A DNA stretch of 64,000 nucleotides from Solirubrobacteraceae bacterium (GCA_016463765.1 JAEMQS010000008.1:31689-95688), one strand, 5' to 3'. Counted from the first letter of the stretch, positions 52,018 through 63,694 are shown. Numbers and translations: made by a program. Notes: a model not told the origin generated them from the letters alone.

Positions 52018-54033
52018 ATGCCCGAGTTCCGGCTCGATACGACGTTCACGCCCACCGCGGATCAGCCGAAGGCGATCCGTGAGCTGACGGCGAGCCTGGG
52101 CGACGGCGACCGCTTCAGCACCCTGCTCGGCGCGACCGGCACGGGCAAGACGATGACGATGGCCGGCGTCATCCAGGAGGTCCAGCGCCCGACCCTGGTC
52201 ATGGCGCACAACAAGACGCTCGCCGCGCAGCTGTGCAACGAGTTCCGGACGTTCTTCCCGGACAACGCGGTCGAGTACTTCGTCAGCTACTACGACTACT
52301 ACCAGCCCGAGGCGTACGTCCCGTCGCGCGACCTCTACATCGAGAAGGACTCGGCGATCAACGCCGAGGTCGAACGGCTGCGCCACGCCGCCACGGCCGC
52401 GCTGTTCGGCCGCCGGGACGTCATCGTCGTCGCGTCGGTCTCCTGCATCTTCGGCCTCGGCTCGCCGGAGACCTACGACATGAACATGCTCCTGCTCAAG
52501 CGCGGCGAGGAGGAGGCCGATCGGGACGCGCTGCTGCGCAAGCTCGTCTCGATCCAGTACACGCGCAACGACACCGCGCTCGGCCGCGGCACCTTCCGCG
52601 TGCGGGGGGAGACGCTCGAGGTGTTCCCCGCCTACGCGGAGACGGCGTACCGCGCGAGCTTCTTCGGCGACGAGATCGAGCGCCTGCAGGAGTTCGACCC
52701 GCTGACCGGCGAGATCCTGAAGGACGAGCTCGAGCACGTCGCGATCTGGCCGGCGTCGCACTACAACGTGCGCGAGGGGACGATCGAGCACGGCGTCGAG
52801 GAGATCGGCCGCGAGCTGAACGCCCGCTGCGCCGAGCTGGAGGCCGAGGGCAAGCTCCTGGAGAGCCACCGCCTGCGTCAGCGCACGCAGTACGACATGG
52901 AGATGCTGCGGGAGATGGGCTTCTGCAACGGCATCGAGAACTACTCGCGCATCCTCGACGGCCGTCAGCCCGGCGACCGCCCGTACTGCCTCATCGACTA
53001 CTTCCCCGACGACTTCATCTGCTTCCTGGACGAGTCGCACCAGACCGTCCCGCAGATCGGCGGCATGTACCACGGCGACCGCTCGCGCAAGCAGACGCTC
53101 GTCGACTACGGGTTCCGCCTGCCGAGCGCGATGGACAACCGCCCGCAGACGTGGGACGAGTTCCTCTCCATCACCCCGCAGATCTGTTTCGTCTCCGCCA
53201 CACCCGGCGAGTTCGAGCGCAACCACTCGAGCAAGATCGTCGAGCAGATCGTCCGCCCGACGGGCATCATCGACCCCGTCGTCGAGGTGCGCGAGACGAA
53301 GAACCAGATCGACGACCTCATGAACGAGGTGCGCAAGCGCGCGGACCGCGACGAGCGGGTGCTCGTCACGACGCTCACGAAGAAGATGAGCGAGGACCTC
53401 ACGGACTACCTGCTCGAGATGGGCTTCAAGGTCCGGTACCTCCACAGCGAGGTCGACACCCTCGAGCGCATCCAGATCATCCGCGACCTGCGCCTGGGCG
53501 AGTACGACGTGCTCGTCGGCGTGAACCTCCTGCGCGAGGGCCTCGATCTGCCTGAGGTCTCGCTCGTGGCGATCCTGGACGCGGACAAGGAGGGCTTCCT
53601 GCGCGGGGAGACGTCGCTCATCCAGACGATCGGCCGCGCGGCGCGCAACCAGGACGGCACGGTCGTGATGTACGCGGACAAGGAGACCGCCGCGATGAAG
53701 ACGGCGATCTCCGAGACGAACCGGCGCCGGGCGATCCAGGTCGCCTACAACAAGGAGCACGACATCACGCCCGCGACGATCGTCAAGGGCATCAGCGACA
53801 TCGCGGAGTTCCTGCAGGGCGACAGCAAGGTCCCCGGCAAGCGCAAGCGCAAGCGCAAGGGCGCCGAGACCGAGAAGATGAGCGCCCACGAGCTCGAGCA
53901 GGCGATCGTCGAGGTCGAGGAGGAGATGCTCGCCGCCGCGGAGGACCTGCGCTTCGAGTACGCCGCGCAGCTGCGCGACGACCTGCGCGATTTCCGGCAC
54001 CGCCTCGATCAGCTCGTGGGATCTGCGCCCTGA
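52018..54033 (+). CDS. uvrB: Excinuclease ABC subunit B
   Basis: A 671-residue helicase-like repair protein. Walker A is [13 protein letters not shown], the beta-hairpin is [13 protein letters not shown], and the helicase motifs include [25 protein letters not shown] and [11 protein letters not shown] Lys/Arg-rich linker (about 600-622) leads to the C-terminal UVR motif ([20 protein letters not shown]) that binds UvrC. It verifies damage delivered by UvrA in nucleotide excision repair. The coding end lies in the first copy of a short tandem repeat shared with the mutY start region. Confidence 0.97.
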   Translation: MPEFRLDTTFTPTADQPKAIRELTASLGDGDRFSTLLGATGTGKTMTMAGVIQEVQRPTLVMAHNKTLAAQLCNEFRTFFPDNAVEYFVSYYDYYQPEAYVPSRDLYIEKDSAINAEVERLRHAATAALFGRRDVIVVASVSCIFGLGSPETYDMNMLLLKRGEEEADRDALLRKLVSIQYTRNDTALGRGTFRVRGETLEVFPAYAETAYRASFFGDEIERLQEFDPLTGEILKDELEHVAIWPASHYNVREGTIEHGVEEIGRELNARCAELEAEGKLLESHRLRQRTQYDMEMLREMGFCNGIENYSRILDGRQPGDRPYCLIDYFPDDFICFLDESHQTVPQIGGMYHGDRSRKQTLVDYGFRLPSAMDNRPQTWDEFLSITPQICFVSATPGEFERNHSSKIVEQIVRPTGIIDPVVEVRETKNQIDDLMNEVRKRADRDERVLVTTLTKKMSEDLTDYLLEMGFKVRYLHSEVDTLERIQIIRDLRLGEYDVLVGVNLLREGLDLPEVSLVAILDADKEGFLRGETSLIQTIGRAARNQDGTVVMYADKETAAMKTAISETNRRRAIQVAYNKEHDITPATIVKGISDIAEFLQGDSKVPGKRKRKRKGAETEKMSAHELEQAIVEVEEEMLAAAEDLRFEYAAQLRDDLRDFRHRLDQLVGSAP

Positions 54034-54070
54034 GGCCTTGTGCAATCCGCGCCCTGAGGGCTTGATTGCA
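54021..54070. repeat. Tandem repeat and hairpin at the uvrB-mutY junction
   Basis: Two 20-base units (54021-54040 and 54045-54064) match at 18 of 20 positions and are 24 bases apart; the first holds the uvrB stop. The second unit is enclosed by TGCAAT (54041-54046) and ATTGCA (54065-54070), with GCCC-TGA-GGGC at the centre, giving an RNA hairpin. It may be a duplication relic that affects translation of mutY. Confidence 0.55.
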
Positions 54071-54916
54071 TTGGACGAACTCGCCTGCGGCTCCTTCGTC
54101 CGTGACGTGCAGGACGCCGTCCTGCGGTGGTACGACGAGCACGCCCGCGACCTGCCGTGGCGGCGCACCCGCGACCCCTACGCGGTGCTCGTCAGCGAGT
54201 TCATGCTCCAGCAGACCCAGGTCGCACGGGTCGCGCCGCGCTTCGAGGCGTGGCTGGAACGCTGGCCCGACGTCCACGCGCTCGCGGCCGCCACGCCCGC
54301 CGACGTCCTGCGGGAGTGGGTCGGGCTCGGCTACAACCGGCGGGCGCTGCGGCTGCACGCGTGCGCCGAGGTCGTCGCGCGCGAGGGCTGGCCGGCCGAC
54401 GCCGCCGGGCTCCGCGCGCTGCCCGGGGTGGGCCCGTACACCGCCGCGGCCGTCGCGGCGTTCGCGTTCGGGGAGGTCGTCGCGGCGGTCGACGTCAACC
54501 AGATCCGCGTGGTCACGCGCGTGTGCGGGCTCGACGACGCGCCTCCGCGCGAGGTCACCGCACGCGCCCACGCCCTGGTTCCGGCCGACCGGCCGGCGGC
54601 GTGGAACCACGCGCTCATGGATCTCGGCGCGACCATCTGCCGGGCGCGGACGGCGGACTGCGCCGCCTGCCCTGTGGCGCGCCACTGCGCGTCGGCCGGC
54701 AGGGTCCGGTTCGCGCCGCGCGCGACGCCCGGCAACGGCGCCAGGCCGAGGTTCGAGGACACCGATCGGTACGTGCGCGGCCGCGTCATCGCGGCGCTGG
54801 CGCGAGGCGACGCCCTGCCGTCGGACGTGGGCGCCGAGCGCCTCGAGCGGGCGCTGAACGGGCTCGCGCGCGACGGCCTCGTGGTTCGTGACGGGGACGA
54901 CGTGCGACTCCCGTAG
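54038..54916 (+). CDS. mutY: A/G-specific adenine glycosylase (MutY-like), short form
   Basis: A helix-hairpin-helix DNA glycosylase of up to 292 residues. The catalytic glutamate is in LVSEFMLQQTQVARV, the HhH in LRALPGVGPYTAAAVAAFAF, the catalytic aspartate in AAVDVNQIRVVTRV, and the iron-sulfur cysteines follow the CX6CX2CX5C spacing in ICRARTADCAACPVARHCA. It removes adenine opposite 8-oxoguanine. The C-terminal NUDIX-like recognition domain of E. coli MutY is missing or replaced by a short winged segment. The start is uncertain: TTG 54038 is the longest, TTG 54062 or 54071 and GTG 54107 are shorter; GTG 54107 best matches the usual N-terminus. It is five bases from uvrB. Confidence 0.85.
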   Translation: MCNPRPEGLIALDELACGSFVRDVQDAVLRWYDEHARDLPWRRTRDPYAVLVSEFMLQQTQVARVAPRFEAWLERWPDVHALAAATPADVLREWVGLGYNRRALRLHACAEVVAREGWPADAAGLRALPGVGPYTAAAVAAFAFGEVVAAVDVNQIRVVTRVCGLDDAPPREVTARAHALVPADRPAAWNHALMDLGATICRARTADCAACPVARHCASAGRVRFAPRATPGNGARPRFEDTDRYVRGRVIAALARGDALPSDVGAERLERALNGLARDGLVVRDGDDVRLP

Positions 54917-54972
54917 CGACGGTGCGGTACGCACGGACGCGTGCAGGGCGAAAAGAACCTGCTCAGGCGGGG

Positions 54973-54978
54973 TATCGT
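54973..54978 (+). promoter_or_regulatory. -10 element of the DivIVA-like gene
   Basis: TATCGT, nine bases before the GTG at 54988, flanked by GGGG and CCCC that could form a small hairpin in DNA. The predicted leader is about two bases. Confidence 0.45.
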
Positions 54979-54987
54979 TCCCCGACC

Positions 54988-55530
54988 GTGGCCTTCGACC
55001 GGCAATCCATCGAACGGCGTGACTTCCCGATCGCGCGGCAGGGGTACGACCCGGCGACTGTCGATCGGCACCTGAGCGCCATCGCCGACGCGTTCGACGA
55101 GCTGCGCACGCGCTCGGCCGCGGGCGGACTCGACGCCGGCACCCGTCGCCTCCAGGCCCAGCTCGACGGCGTGCACCGGGAGATGGAGACGCTGCTGACC
55201 TCGCTGCGCGCGGGTGCGGCGCGCGTCGCCGAGCGGCTCGCGGCGGTCGAGGGTGAGCTGCCGTCGGTCGTGCCGCAGCAGCCCGCCCGGCAGGCCGTCA
55301 TCCCACCGCCCGTACCGGTGCCCGCACCGGCCGCGGCTCCGACGCCCGCGCCGGTCCCCGCGGCCCCGCCGGCGAACGACGTTCCGGCCGACACGGAGGG
55401 CGCCCGCCTCGTGGCGCTGGACATGGCGCTGGCCGGCCAGCCGCGCGAGCAGGTCGACGCGTACCTCGCCGAGCACTTCGCCGGCGTGGACCGCACCGCG
55501 GTCCTCGACGCCGTCTACGCGTCGATCTAA
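54988..55530 (+). CDS. DivIVA-domain-like protein with Pro-rich linker
   Basis: A 180-residue protein from a GTG start fixed by a -10 nine bases upstream. The N-terminus (SIERRDFPIARQGYDPATVDRHL) matches the membrane-binding DivIVA/Wag31 domain, followed by a helical, probably coiled-coil part (about 50-90), a Pro/Ala/Val linker (about 100-135) and a C-terminal helical pair (about 138-180). DivIVA proteins mark curved membrane and organise polar growth or division; this one is shorter than Wag31 and may be an accessory. The gene ends in a four-base convergent overlap with a TetR gene. Confidence 0.7.
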   Translation: MAFDRQSIERRDFPIARQGYDPATVDRHLSAIADAFDELRTRSAAGGLDAGTRRLQAQLDGVHREMETLLTSLRAGAARVAERLAAVEGELPSVVPQQPARQAVIPPPVPVPAPAAAPTPAPVPAAPPANDVPADTEGARLVALDMALAGQPREQVDAYLAEHFAGVDRTAVLDAVYASI

Positions 55531-56153
55531 GGAGCCTCGGGGGGCAGCCGCCCCCCGGACAACATGTGGACCCCGCTGTCGACCAGGCTCCGCAGCGCGT
55601 CGGGTTCCAGGCTCAGCTCCGTGTGGCGGAGGTTCTGCGCGGCGATGCCGAACATGGACCACCAGACCAGGCGGCTGGCGGTCTCGGGCGGGGTGCCGTG
55701 GAGCTCGTCGCGTTCTGCGGCCTCCTCGAAGAGCGCCAGGAGACGGGCGTAGCTTGCCGCGATCCGCTCGCGGACGTGGCGGCGGACCTCGGGGTTCCAC
55801 GTCGCCTCGGACCATTCGATCGCGCCCATCAGCCGGGCGAGCTCCGGATGCTCGACGGTGAACGCCACGTAGGCGCGGCACCACGCCCGGATCCGCTCCC
55901 ACGGAGGAAGGGGCAGGTCGAACGCCGCAGCCAGGTAGTCGTCGAGCAGGACCGCTTCGGCGCGGAGCATGACGGCCGAGTACAGCCCCGACTTGTTGTC
56001 GAAGTGCAGGTAGACCGTCCCGACCCCGACCTCGGCGTCCGCGGCGATGTGCTCGACCCGGGTGCCCGCGTAGCCGTTGGCCAGCAGGTGGCGCTGCGCG
56101 GCATCGAGGATCTGCCGGCGGGTCGCCTCGCCGCGGCGATTGCCGGGAGTCAC
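55527..56153 (-). CDS. TetR family regulator (third of a tandem trio)
   Basis: A 208-residue TetR protein (GTG start). The helix-turn-helix is GTRVEHIAADAEVGVGTVYLHF, followed by DNKSGLYSAVMLRAEAVLLDDYL. It is a clear paralogue of the next gene upstream (56157-56792): both share YAGTRVEHxAAxAxVxVGTxYLHF and the WERIxAWCxAYVxFTVEHP segment in the ligand domain. Three bases separate them, so they are one operon. No enzyme or pump gene follows, so targets must lie elsewhere. Confidence 0.87.
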   Translation of the reverse strand: MTPGNRRGEATRRQILDAAQRHLLANGYAGTRVEHIAADAEVGVGTVYLHFDNKSGLYSAVMLRAEAVLLDDYLAAAFDLPLPPWERIRAWCRAYVAFTVEHPELARLMGAIEWSEATWNPEVRRHVRERIAASYARLLALFEEAAERDELHGTPPETASRLVWWSMFGIAAQNLRHTELSLEPDALRSLVDSGVHMLSGGRLPPEAP

Positions 56154-56156
56154 GAG

Positions 56157-56792
56157 CTAGCCGTCGGACTGCCGTGGTTCGCCCGCGGTACGGGCTCCGG
56201 AGACCATCTTCAGCCCGTCGTCGACGAGCGCGTGCAGCGCCTCCGGCGGCAGGCTGAGATCCGCGTGGCGGATGTTCAGCGCGCAGATCCCGTACATCGC
56301 CGACCACACGAAGCGGTTGGCGCTGGCGGGATCGACCCCCGCCAGCTCGCCCATCTCCGCGGCCTCCTCGAAGACCTCGAGGAGCTGGGCATCACGGGTG
56401 CGGACGCGCTCGCGGAGATCCTGGTCGAGCTCGGGTGGCCGCGCGGCCTCCCACCATTCGACGATCGCCATGAGCCGCGCGCGGTCCGGGTGCTCGACGG
56501 TGAACCACACGTACGCGTGGCACCAGGCGCTGATGCGCTCCCAGGGCGAGCACTCGAGATCGAACACGGGCGCGAGGTACTCGTCGAGCAGGACCTCCTG
56601 GGCGCGCAGCAGCACGGCGGAGTAGAGGCCCTCTTTGTTGCCGAAGTGCAGGTAGATCGTGCCGACGCTGACGTGGGCCTCGGCCGCCACGTGCTCCACG
56701 CGGGTTCCGGCGTACCCGTGGGCGAGGAACTCCTGCTCGGCGGCGTCGAGGACGTGACGGCGCGTGGCGTCGCTGCGGCTGGTCGGCGGCAT
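56157..56792 (-). CDS. TetR family regulator (second of a tandem trio)
   Basis: A 211-residue TetR protein with helix-turn-helix GTRVEHVAAEAHVSVGTIYLHF and the same ligand-domain pattern as its downstream neighbour, so the two arose by local duplication. The ATG shares a base with the stop of the preceding TetR gene. A hydrophobic, aromatic-rich ligand pocket region (ISAWCHAYVWFTVEHPDRA) suggests a lipid-like or acyl ligand, which is a guess. Confidence 0.87.
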   Translation of the reverse strand: MPPTSRSDATRRHVLDAAEQEFLAHGYAGTRVEHVAAEAHVSVGTIYLHFGNKEGLYSAVLLRAQEVLLDEYLAPVFDLECSPWERISAWCHAYVWFTVEHPDRARLMAIVEWWEAARPPELDQDLRERVRTRDAQLLEVFEEAAEMGELAGVDPASANRFVWSAMYGICALNIRHADLSLPPEALHALVDDGLKMVSGARTAGEPRQSDG

Positions 56793-57442
56793 CAGGTGGG
56801 CCGCAGCAGCGCCGAGATCGACTGCAGGCCGAGCTCGACGACCTCGGTCAGCTCGTCGTCGGTGAGGGCGGTCGTCGGGTGGCGCAGGTTGTGCGCGAGC
56901 ACGCCGAACATAGCGCCCCAGAACCAGCGGATGACCGCCTGCGGGTCCACGTCGCGGATCTCGCCGCGCTCGATGGCCCCGGTGACGAGCTGGGTCAGGC
57001 GTGCCAGCCCGCCGCCGATCTGGGCGTTGATGCTCGTCAGGACCCGTTCGATGGCCGGGTCGTGACGGTCGTCGTAGGTCGTGCTGAACAGGAGCGGACC
57101 CATCTCCTTGTTCTCGAGGTAGAAGCGCAGGTAGGCGCGGCCGATGCTCTCGAAGTGCGCGATCGCGCCGCCCTCGGCGGGCGGCGACTCGTACGCGGGG
57201 CCGAGGTACTGGGTGAAGAGCAGGAGCTGCGCGCGCTCGTGGACGGCGAGCAGCAACGCTTCCTTGTTCGCGAACAGGTGGTAGAGCTGCCCGACCGAGA
57301 CGTGGGCGGTCTTGGCGAGCTGATCCATCTTGGTCCCCCGGAACCCGTAGTCGATGAAGCTCTGCTGCGCCAGGTCCAGGACGACCTCTGCGAGCTCCTC
57401 ATCCGTCTGCGGCGGTGTGCTGGACCTCGTCTGGTCGGTCAT
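56792..57442 (-). CDS. TetR family regulator (first of a tandem trio)
   Basis: A 216-residue TetR protein. The helix-turn-helix is [22 protein letters not shown], followed by [19 protein letters not shown]. It is more distant from the other two, but shares the C-terminal pattern NLRHxxxxL...ELxxLVxxGL. It leads the operon, and a TAGATT -10 lies nine bases before its ATG, giving an almost leaderless message. It is divergent from uvrA across 87 bases that contain the SOS box. Confidence 0.87.
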   Translation of the reverse strand: MTDQTRSSTPPQTDEELAEVVLDLAQQSFIDYGFRGTKMDQLAKTAHVSVGQLYHLFANKEALLLAVHERAQLLLFTQYLGPAYESPPAEGGAIAHFESIGRAYLRFYLENKEMGPLLFSTTYDDRHDPAIERVLTSINAQIGGGLARLTQLVTGAIERGEIRDVDPQAVIRWFWGAMFGVLAHNLRHPTTALTDDELTEVVELGLQSISALLRPT

Positions 57443-57451
57443 CGACTCAGA

Positions 57452-57457
57452 AATCTA
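57452..57457 (-). promoter_or_regulatory. -10 element of the tandem TetR operon
   Basis: Reads TAGATT on the minus strand, nine bases before the ATG at 57442. The SOS box at 57497-57508 lies about 40 bases upstream, where it could also affect this promoter. Confidence 0.45.
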
Positions 57458-57496
57458 GTGGTCAGCGGGCCTTGATGCGACGCGCCGCCGCCGGGG

Positions 57497-57508
57497 GAAC
57501 GTCTGTTC
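57497..57508. promoter_or_regulatory. LexA-binding SOS box upstream of uvrA
   Basis: GAACGTCTGTTC fits the Gram-positive/actinobacterial SOS box core GAAC-N4-GTTC exactly, followed by the G of the extended form. It ends seven bases before the uvrA -10, covering the spacer and -35 position, so LexA bound here would block transcription until DNA damage. Confidence 0.8.
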
Positions 57509-57515
57509 GCCCCGC

Positions 57516-57521
57516 TACGCT
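57516..57521 (+). promoter_or_regulatory. -10 element of uvrA
   Basis: TACGCT, eight bases before the GTG at 57530. The predicted transcript begins at or one base before the start codon. Confidence 0.6.
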
Positions 57522-57529
57522 CCCGGTGC

Positions 57530-60424
<2,895 letters not shown>

Positions 60425-60441
60425 GCGCCTGCCGGCGCGGA

Positions 60442-60447
60442 TAGGCT
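60442..60447 (+). promoter_or_regulatory. -10 element of the acetyltransferase gene
   Basis: TAGGCT, seven bases before the GTG at 60455; leaderless type. Confidence 0.55.
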
Positions 60448-60454
60448 CCGGGAC

Positions 60455-61039
60455 GTGCCGACCCACGCGCAGCTTCGCCAGTACGCCCAGAAATGGCGGT
60501 GGTACCAGCGCAGCGCGCTGCCCCACAACCGGGCGCGCATCCATCTGGAGTTCGCGCGGCGCGAGGCGTTCGTCCGGTGGCCGGTCCACGGCAACGTGCT
60601 GGACGCGCTGCGGGACGGCCGGCTGGAGATCGGCGCTCAGACGCTGTTCGAGCCCGGGGTGTGGATCACCGTCGCCGATGAAGGGCGCATCCGCATCGGG
60701 GAGGGCTGCTTCCTGAACCTCGGCGTGATGGTCGCGGCGCAGGATCTCGTCGAGATCGGCGACCACTGCATGTTCGCCAACGGGTCGTTCATCACGGACG
60801 CCAACCACCGCTTCTCCGACCTCACCATGCCCATCACCTGGCAGGGCTTCGAGTCCAAGGGGCCCACGCGCATCGGCGACAACGTGTGGGCCGGAGCGAA
60901 CGTCGTGATCACGAGCGGGGTGACGATCGGCGAGCGGTGCGTCATCGGGGCGAACAGCGTCGTGACCGCCGACCTCCCGCCGTACTCCATCGCCGCCGGG
61001 GCGCCGGCGCGCGTCCTGCGATCGTTCGCGCCGGAGTGA
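60455..61039 (+). CDS. Left-handed beta-helix (hexapeptide repeat) acyltransferase
   Basis: A 194-residue protein with an N-terminal helical part (about 1-45) and a hexapeptide-repeat beta helix (about 50-185): LEIGAQTLFEPGVWITV, RIRIGEGCFLNLGVMV, GDHCMFANGSFITDANHRF with the catalytic-type His, and GDNVWAGANVVITSGVTIG. This is the maltose/galactoside/Vat acetyltransferase group, which acetylates sugars or related hydroxyls with acetyl-CoA. It precedes gpgS by 34 bases, so it could modify glucosylglycerate-type or other glycoside products; that link is inferred from position alone. Confidence 0.85.
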   Translation: MPTHAQLRQYAQKWRWYQRSALPHNRARIHLEFARREAFVRWPVHGNVLDALRDGRLEIGAQTLFEPGVWITVADEGRIRIGEGCFLNLGVMVAAQDLVEIGDHCMFANGSFITDANHRFSDLTMPITWQGFESKGPTRIGDNVWAGANVVITSGVTIGERCVIGANSVVTADLPPYSIAAGAPARVLRSFAPE

Positions 61040-61073
61040 TCGCCGGCGCGCGCACGCGGGTACTGCTTCTGAG

Positions 61074-62030
61074 ATGACCGGCCACGATCCTCTGCGCCGC
61101 TCGCCGCTCGACGCCGCCCGGGACTGGGCGCGCAGCTCGACGATCGACCACCGCGCGTGGCCGGTCCAGCGGGTCGCCGCCGAGCGAGAGCACACGGTGT
61201 CCGTCGTCCTGCCCGCCCGCAACGAGGCCTCGACGATCGCGGCCAACCTCGACGCGCTCCTGCCGTTGCGCGAGGCGGGGGCGGTGGACCAGGTCGTGGT
61301 CGTCGACGACTCCGACGACGGGACGGCGGACATCGCCCGCGCCCACGGCGCCGAGGTGCACGCGCAGTCCGCGCTCCTGCCGGCGTACGGTCCGGTCCGG
61401 GGCAAGGGCGACGCGATGTGGCGTGCGCTGAGCGTCGCGACCGGCGGCGTCGTCTGCTTCCTCGACGCCGACACCGAGAATCCCAGCCCGCACTTCGCCG
61501 CCGGCCTTGTCGGACCGGTGGCGGCGCCGGGCAGGCTGCAGTTCACCAAGGCCTGCTACCGGCGACCGTTCCGCAGCGGTGGCCGGACCGAGCCGACGGG
61601 TGGGGGACGGGTCACCGAGCTCACGGCGCGGCCGCTGCTCAACGCGTTGTTCCCTGCGCTCGCCGGGGTCCACCAGCCGCTCGCCGGGGAGATCGCGGTG
61701 CGCCGCGAGCTCATCGACCGCCTGCCGATGCTCTGCGGCTACGCCGTCGATGTGGCGTTGCTCATCGACGCGTGGCGCGCCGTCGGGCTCGACGCGATCG
61801 CGCAGGTCGATCTCGACGTGCGGCAGAACCGCCACCAGTCCCTGGACCGGCTCGGCCCGATGGCGTTCGAGGTCACGGCGGCGATCCTCCGTCGCGCCCA
61901 CGAGGACGGGCGCGTCGCCGACCCGCCCCCTGACGCGCTGCTGCGAGCGCGCGACGGTGAGCTCGACGTGCTGGCGAGCCCGCTGGTCGAGCGCCCGCCC
62001 TTGGCGCTCGCGCGACACGGCGTCGCCTAA
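61074..62030 (+). CDS. gpgS: Glucosyl-3-phosphoglycerate synthase (GT-A family 2/81)
   Basis: A 318-residue glycosyltransferase close to GpgS. It has VSVVLPARNEASTIAANL, VVVDDSDDGTADIA, YGPVRGKGDAMWRALSVATG, VCFLDADTENPSPHFAAGLVGP (the DXD-type metal site), GGGRVTELTARPLLNALFPALAG and QPLAGEIAVRRELIDRLP. GpgS transfers glucose from a nucleotide sugar to 3-phosphoglycerate, the first step to glucosylglycerate and, in mycobacteria, methylglucose polysaccharide. A gpgP phosphatase is not seen here. TACTGC seven bases before the ATG is a weaker -10, so this gene may also be leaderless. Confidence 0.85.
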   Translation: MTGHDPLRRSPLDAARDWARSSTIDHRAWPVQRVAAEREHTVSVVLPARNEASTIAANLDALLPLREAGAVDQVVVVDDSDDGTADIARAHGAEVHAQSALLPAYGPVRGKGDAMWRALSVATGGVVCFLDADTENPSPHFAAGLVGPVAAPGRLQFTKACYRRPFRSGGRTEPTGGGRVTELTARPLLNALFPALAGVHQPLAGEIAVRRELIDRLPMLCGYAVDVALLIDAWRAVGLDAIAQVDLDVRQNRHQSLDRLGPMAFEVTAAILRRAHEDGRVADPPPDALLRARDGELDVLASPLVERPPLALARHGVA

Positions 62031-62054
62031 CACGACGCAGATTTCCGTCCTTCC

Positions 62055-62083
62055 GAGACACCTAGTAGCGTGCGAGCTGTCTC
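62055..62083. promoter_or_regulatory. Inverted repeat around the -10 of the GH-like gene
   Basis: GAGACA (62055-62060) and TGTCTC (62078-62083) are perfect 6-bp arms that flank TAGCGT (62066-62071), a likely -10 element. A regulator bound to the arms would cover the promoter. The message would have a leader of about 35 bases ending in the GGGGGAGG ribosome site. Confidence 0.4.
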
Positions 62084-62113
62084 TGTGTAGGTCGTCCTCG
62101 GGGGAGGATCCAG

Positions 62114-63694
62114 ATGTACCCTGTCCACGCTCGCCTCGGCGAGCATCCTGGCCGCGGCATGCCCGCGGCTGTTCTCACCGTGTCTCTGCTCGTCCTGTTC
62201 CTGCTCGTCGGGGGCTTTGCGCCTGCGAACGCGCCCGGATCCGACGACCCGGTGCTCACGGACGATCCCGTGCCGACCGACACGGCGGACGTCGTCGCGC
62301 CGCAGGAGCGGCCGCCGCTCCAGCCCGCGGAATCAGCCGACGAGTCCGTCGAGCGCATCGGGGTCAATACCCAGTTCACGGACACCGAGCCCACGCACTG
62401 CCAGCTCGTGCCGGTGTTGACCTCGGCGGTGCGCGCCCTGCGCGTCCGCCACATCCGGGACAACGTGAGCACCTGGGACCGCGCCAACACGACATGCACC
62501 TGGGTCGAGAACGGACGCCTGCGCACAGCGCGCGGCGTCGACATCCTCGCGAGCCTCGCGCCGCAGGCGCGGTCGCTCCTGGTGGTCAACGCACTGAGCA
62601 AGGTCACGCAGGCCCAGCTGTTGTCCGACGACGCCATCCTGCGGCGGGTCAGCCGCGAGGGGCCGGACAATGACGTCCTCGACCTCGCCGAGCAGCTGCA
62701 CCGGCTGGGTGCGCTCGAAGGGCTGGAGCACACCAATGAGTTTGACCTCAGCCTGCTGCGGACGTTCCGCATCGGCAGCACGCTGATCCATCCCTGGGTG
62801 AACCAGCTGCGCGCGAACACGGTCGGCGTCAACCGGCTGCTCCGCCAGCGCCCCGCGCTCGCCGACCTGCCCCTCGTGGGCCCGTCGTTCGGACGGGACG
62901 CCTCGTACGAGGCGTACAGCGAAGGGTTCGACACGACGGCGCACCAGACGGCCGGCAATCTGCACTACTACGCCAACGGGTTCATGCCCGAGAAGTCCGA
63001 CGACTACCGCTCCGGTCGCCTCGACGACGCGGTCGCCACGGCGAAGGCGGCGTCGCCGGGCCAGCCGTTGTACGTCACGGAGGCCGGCTACCACACCGCC
63101 CCGGACGCGCGCGGGTACCAGGGTGAGTACACCGGAGCCTCGGAGATGGCGGCGAGCGTGTACCTGCCGCGCATGTTCCTGGGGCTGCGCAACGGCGGCG
63201 CGGATCGCGTCTACCTGTTCCAGCTGCGGGACCGCCGCAATCTCGGGCCGACCGACCAGGAGTCCTACTTCGGCCTGCTGCGGTGGGACGGGTCCAAGCG
63301 CCCGGCGTTCGGAGCGGTCACGCGCCTGATCTCCACCCTCGACGATCCCGGACCGGCCTACACGCCCGCGCCGCTGCGCTACAGCGTGAACAACCCGACG
63401 GGCGATGTGCAGTCGCGGTTGTACGGCCGGCGCGACGGTAGCTACGTCCTGGCGATCTGGCGGGCGGTCCCCGTGTGGGATCCCCTGACGCGGTCACCAC
63501 TCGATGTCCGGCCCGCGCGGGTGGGGATCACCCTCGACGAGCCCGAGGCGTTCGACGCGATCTACGCGCGTCTGCAGGACGGCGGCCCCACGGCCACCGC
63601 CCCGAAGTGGCGGGCCGCCAGGCGTGCCGCCGGACCGATCCAGGTGGACCTGTCCGGCGACGTGCACCTGGTCAAGCTCACCCCGCGACGGTGA
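62114..63694 (+). CDS. Secreted clan GH-A-like glycoside hydrolase
   Basis: A 526-residue exported protein. A signal anchor lies at about residues 17-36 (VLTVSLLVLFLLVGG), followed by an Asp/Pro/Thr-rich linker (about 37-75). The catalytic part looks like a TIM barrel with LRVRHIRDNVSTWD, an Asn-Glu pair in LEHTNEFDLS as acid/base, NLHYYANGFMPEKS, and a second glutamate in LYVTEAGYHTA as nucleophile, the pattern of retaining clan GH-A enzymes. A C-terminal beta domain (about 420-526) follows. The polymer substrate is unknown. The start is supported by GGGGGAGG six bases upstream. Confidence 0.72.
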   Translation: MYPVHARLGEHPGRGMPAAVLTVSLLVLFLLVGGFAPANAPGSDDPVLTDDPVPTDTADVVAPQERPPLQPAESADESVERIGVNTQFTDTEPTHCQLVPVLTSAVRALRVRHIRDNVSTWDRANTTCTWVENGRLRTARGVDILASLAPQARSLLVVNALSKVTQAQLLSDDAILRRVSREGPDNDVLDLAEQLHRLGALEGLEHTNEFDLSLLRTFRIGSTLIHPWVNQLRANTVGVNRLLRQRPALADLPLVGPSFGRDASYEAYSEGFDTTAHQTAGNLHYYANGFMPEKSDDYRSGRLDDAVATAKAASPGQPLYVTEAGYHTAPDARGYQGEYTGASEMAASVYLPRMFLGLRNGGADRVYLFQLRDRRNLGPTDQESYFGLLRWDGSKRPAFGAVTRLISTLDDPGPAYTPAPLRYSVNNPTGDVQSRLYGRRDGSYVLAIWRAVPVWDPLTRSPLDVRPARVGITLDEPEAFDAIYARLQDGGPTATAPKWRAARRAAGPIQVDLSGDVHLVKLTPRR

